DNA of 64,000 nucleotides from Nocardiopsis potens DSM 45234 (GTDB lineage: Bacteria; Actinomycetota; Actinomycetes; Streptosporangiales; Streptosporangiaceae): contig NZ_ANBB01000014.1 of NCBI RefSeq assembly GCF_000341105.1, forward strand, positions 1 through 64,000, written 5' to 3'. Each line of letters starts with the position of its first letter. The stretch's first letter is position 1. Made by a program: the position numbers and the translations under genes. This document shows, one piece after another, positions 59,944 to 64,000 of the stretch. The notes beneath the pieces were generated by a model, which worked only from the letters and a program-made list of their open reading frames with translations, ran no database searches and was not told the origin of the DNA.

Positions 59944-60276
59944 TCAGCCCCGGAACTTGGCGGCGTCGAAGTTGGCGGTGCCCATGTTCTGGTTGGCCTC
60001 GTCGGCCATGGTCTGGCTGCCCTCGGAGAAGGCCTGGTCCATGCCGCGCTGGCCCTCGTTGATGGAGCCCAGGCCGGCGTTGAGGTCGGCGGTGATCTGG
60101 TCGGCCCGCGACTTGAACGAGTCGAAGGCGGCCTTCCCTGAACCGTCGAACTTCCCGACCAGCGGCTCGGCCGCGTCGATGAGCTTGGTGATCAGGTCGC
60201 TCAGCTCGTCCCCGGACCCGGAGGTGTTCTGCGTCAGGGTGGTCAGGGTCTGCTCCCCGAAGTCCCAACGTGTCAT
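59944..60276 (-). CDS. Small ESX-type helical protein (110 aa)
   Basis: Start ATG 60276, preceded by GAGGAGCGGG. The protein is a two-helix acidic protein with KFDGSGKAAFDSFKSRADQI around the turn (FDG in place of WXG) and a polar C-terminus. It is first in the second T7SS-like operon and probably forms a heterodimer with the next gene's product. Confidence 0.78.
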   Translation of the reverse strand: MTRWDFGEQTLTTLTQNTSGSGDELSDLITKLIDAAEPLVGKFDGSGKAAFDSFKSRADQITADLNAGLGSINEGQRGMDQAFSEGSQTMADEANQNMGTANFDAAKFRG

Positions 60277-60436
60277 CCGCCCGCTCCTCAGCCGCTCCGC
60301 GCCGCTCCACCGGTTTCGGGTCCGTGACCCTGCACAGGGGGAGCCCTCACCGTCAGTGGTCAAGGATAGGCATAATGCGCCCAAAGCGACACTCAAGGGG
60401 TCTGGTGCGAGAAGAGAGGCGTATGGGGGCGAACGG
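60277..60436. promoter_or_regulatory. Divergent intergenic region before second esx operon
   Basis: This 160-base gap separates divergent units. CATAAT at 60371-60376 on the plus strand is a plausible -10 for the effector operon, and TTGACC (60358-60363, minus strand) could be a -35 for the esx operon. Neither has a strong partner element. Confidence 0.3.
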
Positions 60437-60772
60437 ATGAAGTTCGAGCTGGTGGAAGCAGCGATCCAGGCCGAAGGGGCCGAGCGGGAGCAGGCCCCTG
60501 AACCGGGCTCCGAACCGTCGCCGATCCGGCCGATCCGGCTGCCTCCCGCCGATCTCATGAGGCAGCGGAACGAAGCCGTGAACACCCGGATCACCAGGGC
60601 GATCGCGTCCGTACGGCCCTCCCTGGACCGCCTGAGCGCGAACGTCGCCCGTGTCCGGGAGGAAGTGGCCGGAACCGGTCGTGTGACCCCGCTCCCTCCA
60701 GAGAGCTTCCGCCCCGACAGGTTCGCCCCCGAGGGGCTCCGCTCCGCGCAGCGGCCGGAGGAGGGGCGATGA
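60437..60772 (+). CDS. Small hypothetical protein upstream of T7SS effector (111 aa)
   Basis: This is a charged protein with an acidic, Pro-rich first third and a helix NEAVNTRITRAIASVRPSLD through RLSANVARVREEV. Its TGA overlaps the ATG of the next gene (ATGA), so translation is coupled. The position directly before a DUF6507-like gene and a WXG-headed effector suggests an accessory or chaperone for effector export. Family not recognised. Confidence 0.65.
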   Translation: MKFELVEAAIQAEGAEREQAPEPGSEPSPIRPIRLPPADLMRQRNEAVNTRITRAIASVRPSLDRLSANVARVREEVAGTGRVTPLPPESFRPDRFAPEGLRSAQRPEEGR

Positions 60773-61137
60773 GCAAATGGGACATCGACGCCCCCGGGGT
60801 CCAGGGGGTGCTGAACGCGGTCGTCGCGGTGCTCGGAGAGAGCGAAGGCGAAGGGCTCGGCGGAGCGCTGCAGAAGGCCGGCGACGGGCTCGTCGACTCG
60901 GCCGCCAACGCGGTCAGCTTCCCCATCGAGTCGGCGCTCTACAAGTACGTGGAGGAGTACGGCGGCCGCGCGGAGAAGATGGCCGGCCGCGCCGCCTCTG
61001 CACTCGGAGGATGCGCCGACGCGGTGAACGCCTATCTCACCGGCGACCTGGAGATGGCGGAAGAGGCCCAGTCCAACGCGGGAACGGTCGAGTCGGACCT
61101 GCCCACGACGTCCAAGGGCTCCGAGCAGTTGATGTGA
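60769..61137 (+). CDS. DUF6507-like T7SS-associated protein (122 aa)
   Basis: It begins MSKWDIDAPGVQGVLNAV, the pattern of DUF6507 proteins that commonly precede large WXG/LXG-type toxins in actinomycetes. It is helical and Ala/Gly-rich with WDI at the start and VNAYLTGDLEMAEEAQ near the end. It is coupled to the upstream 111-aa gene and lies 37 bp before the effector. A targeting partner or chaperone of the effector is the likely role. Confidence 0.68.
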   Translation: MSKWDIDAPGVQGVLNAVVAVLGESEGEGLGGALQKAGDGLVDSAANAVSFPIESALYKYVEEYGGRAEKMAGRAASALGGCADAVNAYLTGDLEMAEEAQSNAGTVESDLPTTSKGSEQLM

Positions 61138-61174
61138 ACACCCCCGGTCACACGAGAGGAATGCCCGCGGGCAC

Positions 61175-63934
61175 ATGGAAACCTACGCACCCGACGTGAC
61201 CCTGCAGACCGGTCTCGACGTCTCCCTTGCCACCATGGGCGACCTCATCAATCCCGAGGCCATCCCGATGCCGGGAACGGCGCTGGAAGCCCTCGCCGGC
61301 TCTGTCTCCGACATCCGCTCGGCGGCCGGCGACATCGCCGACGGCGGGGAGGACGTCAAGTCCTCATGGCAGGGGCTGCGCTCCGTTTACGAGGCGCCTG
61401 AGGACGAAGAGCTCTTCTCCGTCATGGACCCGGTAGCCGCACAGGGCAACGCGCTCCATGACGACCTGGTCGACATCGCCGACGCCCTCGACGAGTTCGG
61501 CGAGGAGGCGGCGGAAGCGAAGAACAAGCTGAAGAGCCTCAAGATCCTGGCCACCGACTTCGTCGAAAAGATGTCTGAGGACCCCCACGGGCTCGCCAAT
61601 CCGTACAACGCGGCCATGAACTGGACGCTGAAGCGCATGGTGAACAACGCCTGGGAGAAGTTCCAGCAGGCTGAGCGCACCTGCGGCAACAAGATCTCCA
61701 AACTGTGCGACGGCCCCAAGTTCGTCCCGGCCAGCGACGGTGAGCCGGGCAAGGGTGAGATCGCCTACGGTGCGGCAGCTGGATACACCCCAGACGCCAC
61801 ATATGATTTCGGCGAGTTCTCCGAATGGATCCGGTTCGGTCGTGAATCCCTGGATCTTACCCAGGGATACGTCGAGGAAGTTGATAAACCCTGGCCTCTG
61901 GACTGGGCCGTGGACACTCATTCGGCCCTCTGGGACGGTTTCACCGGTGGTGCAACCTGGGGGTTCGGCGTCGCTGCGGTCTCCGCCGCCGGTATGTGGC
62001 GAGAGGGTAAGGGGTGGGCCCGCAGTCCCGGGGAGATGATCGATAACGCCCTCCAGTTCCAGAAGGAGAGGATCCAGGGAGCAGGGGCTCTGGTCGGCGT
62101 CTACGGCCAAGACGGCTGGATGACACCCTTCACCGACGAATGGTCCTGGGATAAGTTCGGCGACAACGCCGGCGCCGCGTGGGGAGCCACCGCTACCGAG
62201 TTCTTCGCCTTGGACGAGTGGGAGGACCGCCCCGCTTACACGGTGGTGACCAGTGTCGGGAACCTCGCCACTTTCTTCACCTCTTTCCCTGCCCGCGGTG
62301 GCACCGTCCTGACTCGGGCCCTCGAGATGAAGGGAGAGGGTAAGGGGGCAGGCGACTGGACCGTCAAGGAATTCTGGGGAAGAGGTGAGGCCGGGAAGAG
62401 TGGATTCAGTCTCCCGAAGTCGTTCCAGGAGTTCAAGGCGAAGTACGCTCAGATCAGTTCCGATATTCAAATCCGCCTGGACTCTGTGAAGGCGAATATT
62501 CTTTTCCGATTCGGAAGGCCAGCTGGCGCTGAGCATGGAATTGAAGCGTTCGGCTCGGTGGAGGAACGGAATTCTGAAACTCCTGATGATGACTTTTCTC
62601 GAGAGACCGAGTCCAATCTCGATTCGACTTTCGAAGGAGCAATTGACCCCACTGGCCAGAAGCAGAGAGGGGTGAATGAGAGTTGCGAGAACAATATTGA
62701 TGCGCAGCGGGATGAGGTCTTCTCAGGCGAAGCTTCAGAGCGAAGGGTGTCGGAAGCTGCTAGAGCCGTTATCGAAGAGGCTGAGCGTATCCTTCGCGAA
62801 CCTCAAAGGGTTCTAGTGGGCGCCAACGGGATGGAAATCCCTGATAGGAGAGGGGGTGGAGAAAATGATATCGACGAACTGCTAATTTCTTCATCCCATG
62901 GTGAACCTGGTGCTGTAGGGGATGGAAGGCAGAGTAACGCAGGTTCTCAATCGGTTCAGCAAGGGGGCCCTTCACCTCAGAATTCGGTAAGCGATCTTTC
63001 TGAAAACTCGCAGGTTGCCACGAGCCTTAGCCCCGACCTCACTGGTGGCGGCAGATTTGGGGCGCCTCCGGGAGGAGGCCGTCCTGGTACAGGGGATGGG
63101 GGAGCGGAAGGCGGGAGTGAGCCCGCTGGATCTCCTATCAAAATCGACGACAACCACCCGCTTTCTCCCGATAGGGAGGAACGGTTTGGTGATCGGGGTG
63201 GCCTCTCTCCGAATGCGATATATCAGGTTTCTTATAAAGATGGTGCGCATTGTGGGATTTTCAAGACTGACTCCCATGGTGAAATTGTAGAAATCGAAAC
63301 TTGGTCAAAGTCTTCGCAAGGGGCCACGCAGGCTAATGTTGAACTTAACAACCCGCGACCGAATGCAAAATATGAGGTCGATGGGCTTGTTTTTGAAACC
63401 GACCATCTCGGGCGCACGGTTTCCGTGGAAGGTGAGATTTCGCTTAGGCCTGGAGTTCGGGATAGCGAAGCCGAAAGGTATGTAAAAAAGCAAGGAGAAG
63501 CAGATTTTATTGAAATCTATGAAAAAGAAAATCAGGAAATCTTGCGACTGGCTAAACAGCGTTCTGGGAGTAATGTTTCACTCGATGATGTGCCTCACTA
63601 CATGGAGGTTGTCTGGAATCCGGGGCATCTGATCGCTCGCCAGTTCGCTGGGCCAGCGGAGAAGATTAATTTGGTCCCTATGGTAGAGTACCTGAATAGG
63701 GATATTCGGCGTGTTGATGGAAGTGAGGCGACTCTCCAGGACAGCTTCAGAGTCGCCGAAAGAACGTGGGTAAAAGCTCTAAGTAATATCCCTCCTGACA
63801 AGGTGAAGGTCCGCATTGAATTGTCGTATGAAGGAGATGTCTCAACGCCGGAGATAGTGGATGTGAGATACACTATCAATAGAACCCAAGAAGTCATTTC
63901 TTATAGCAATGTCCCCCCCATAGTGAAGGGCTAG
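61175..63934 (+). CDS. WXG-headed T7SS effector with C-terminal non-specific nuclease domain
   Basis: Residues 1-~160 are helical with WQG at 65-67, a WXG100/LXG-like delivery domain. The middle has Trp-rich and hydrophobic stretches (DGFTGGATWGFGVAAVSAAG). From ~420 the protein is Ser/Gln/Glu-rich spacer. The last ~190 residues resemble DNA/RNA non-specific endonuclease toxins: NAKYEVDGLVFETDHLGRTV, then NPGHLIARQFAGP with His818 and INLVPM with Asn832, then LNR with Asn841. These are the His-Asn elements of that fold. GC content drops sharply from about 62440 onward, so the toxic tip looks newly acquired. An immunity gene follows at 63951. Confidence 0.85.
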   Translation: METYAPDVTLQTGLDVSLATMGDLINPEAIPMPGTALEALAGSVSDIRSAAGDIADGGEDVKSSWQGLRSVYEAPEDEELFSVMDPVAAQGNALHDDLVDIADALDEFGEEAAEAKNKLKSLKILATDFVEKMSEDPHGLANPYNAAMNWTLKRMVNNAWEKFQQAERTCGNKISKLCDGPKFVPASDGEPGKGEIAYGAAAGYTPDATYDFGEFSEWIRFGRESLDLTQGYVEEVDKPWPLDWAVDTHSALWDGFTGGATWGFGVAAVSAAGMWREGKGWARSPGEMIDNALQFQKERIQGAGALVGVYGQDGWMTPFTDEWSWDKFGDNAGAAWGATATEFFALDEWEDRPAYTVVTSVGNLATFFTSFPARGGTVLTRALEMKGEGKGAGDWTVKEFWGRGEAGKSGFSLPKSFQEFKAKYAQISSDIQIRLDSVKANILFRFGRPAGAEHGIEAFGSVEERNSETPDDDFSRETESNLDSTFEGAIDPTGQKQRGVNESCENNIDAQRDEVFSGEASERRVSEAARAVIEEAERILREPQRVLVGANGMEIPDRRGGGENDIDELLISSSHGEPGAVGDGRQSNAGSQSVQQGGPSPQNSVSDLSENSQVATSLSPDLTGGGRFGAPPGGGRPGTGDGGAEGGSEPAGSPIKIDDNHPLSPDREERFGDRGGLSPNAIYQVSYKDGAHCGIFKTDSHGEIVEIETWSKSSQGATQANVELNNPRPNAKYEVDGLVFETDHLGRTVSVEGEISLRPGVRDSEAERYVKKQGEADFIEIYEKENQEILRLAKQRSGSNVSLDDVPHYMEVVWNPGHLIARQFAGPAEKINLVPMVEYLNRDIRRVDGSEATLQDSFRVAERTWVKALSNIPPDKVKVRIELSYEGDVSTPEIVDVRYTINRTQEVISYSNVPPIVKG

Positions 63935-63950
63935 TCATGAGAGGGAAACG

Positions 63951-64000
63951 ATGGATTCAAGAAAAATAAAGAGCCTTATTTCTGAAATCGCAGAAAGTGT
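63951..64000 (+). CDS. Start of a probable YezG-type immunity gene (partial)
   Basis: ATG 63951, with GAGAGGGA upstream, opens MDSRKIKSLISEIAES, the typical beginning of YezG/DUF600 proteins, and runs off the window. It is 16 bp after the nuclease effector and equally AT-rich, so it is the expected cognate immunity gene. The ATG at 63937 leads to a stop within ten codons and is not used. Confidence 0.55.
   Translation, partial: MDSRKIKSLISEIAES

Overview
The window is very GC-rich DNA with long open antisense frames, GTG/TTG starts and Gly/Pro/Asp-rich proteins. It carries actinobacterial type VII secretion (T7SS/ESX) genes, and the gene set suggests a Nocardiopsaceae-type actinomycete; the genus is inferred, not shown.

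Layout. (1) 1-853: a non-coding repeat core followed by an array of ~80-bp GC-rich repeats. (2) 854-32052, minus strand: a long T7SS gene train. Read in its own direction it runs eccD, eccB, two WXG100 proteins, a 140-aa helical protein, an 877-aa secreted-type protein, a YbaB-like protein, a third WXG-type protein, a giant 6179-aa polymorphic-toxin-like protein, a membrane-anchored 497-aa protein and an EccA-like protein with a beta-helix joined to two AAA domains. Strong hairpins punctuate the train. (3) 32367-36656, plus strand: eccC (three ATPase domains) and a truncated VOC-like ORF, divergent from eccD. (4) 36657-38320: a second copy of the repeat core flanked by arrays in opposite orientation. 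(5) 38321-39538: a mycosin that has lost all three catalytic residues. (6) 39722-42293: orphan immunity genes (Imm49; a YezG/DUF600 fusion). (7) 42430-47714: ordinary accessory genes: an MFS pump with a divergent MerR regulator, two truncated genes meeting at a deletion scar, a Uma2 protein, a GNAT and a hydrolase. (8) 47908-55263: an unknown protein, three paralogous Pro-rich 4-TM proteins, a duplicated membrane protein and two YezG-type immunity genes, each followed by a ~190-bp repeat. (9) 55487-60276, minus strand: a second T7SS-like operon (two ESAT-6-like proteins, a membrane-anchored TNT-like protein, a second eccD, a MinD-like protein with a broken P-loop and a Pro/Arg/Lys-rich protein). 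(10) 60437-64000, plus strand: a small protein, a DUF6507-like protein, a WXG-headed effector with an AT-rich nuclease C-terminus, and the start of its likely immunity gene.

Working model (inference): EccB, EccC and EccD form the membrane translocon, and the EccA-like ATPase and the WXG100 proteins serve substrate delivery. The giant protein and the nuclease effector are cargo, and the scattered Imm49/YezG genes protect against self and kin toxins. No eccE and no catalytically intact mycosin are visible. The most unusual items are the pseudo-mycosin, the giant protein with a duplicated ~2200-2400-residue block and a C-terminal zincin motif, the membrane-anchored TNT-like protein, and the composite non-coding element present at both ends of the main locus.
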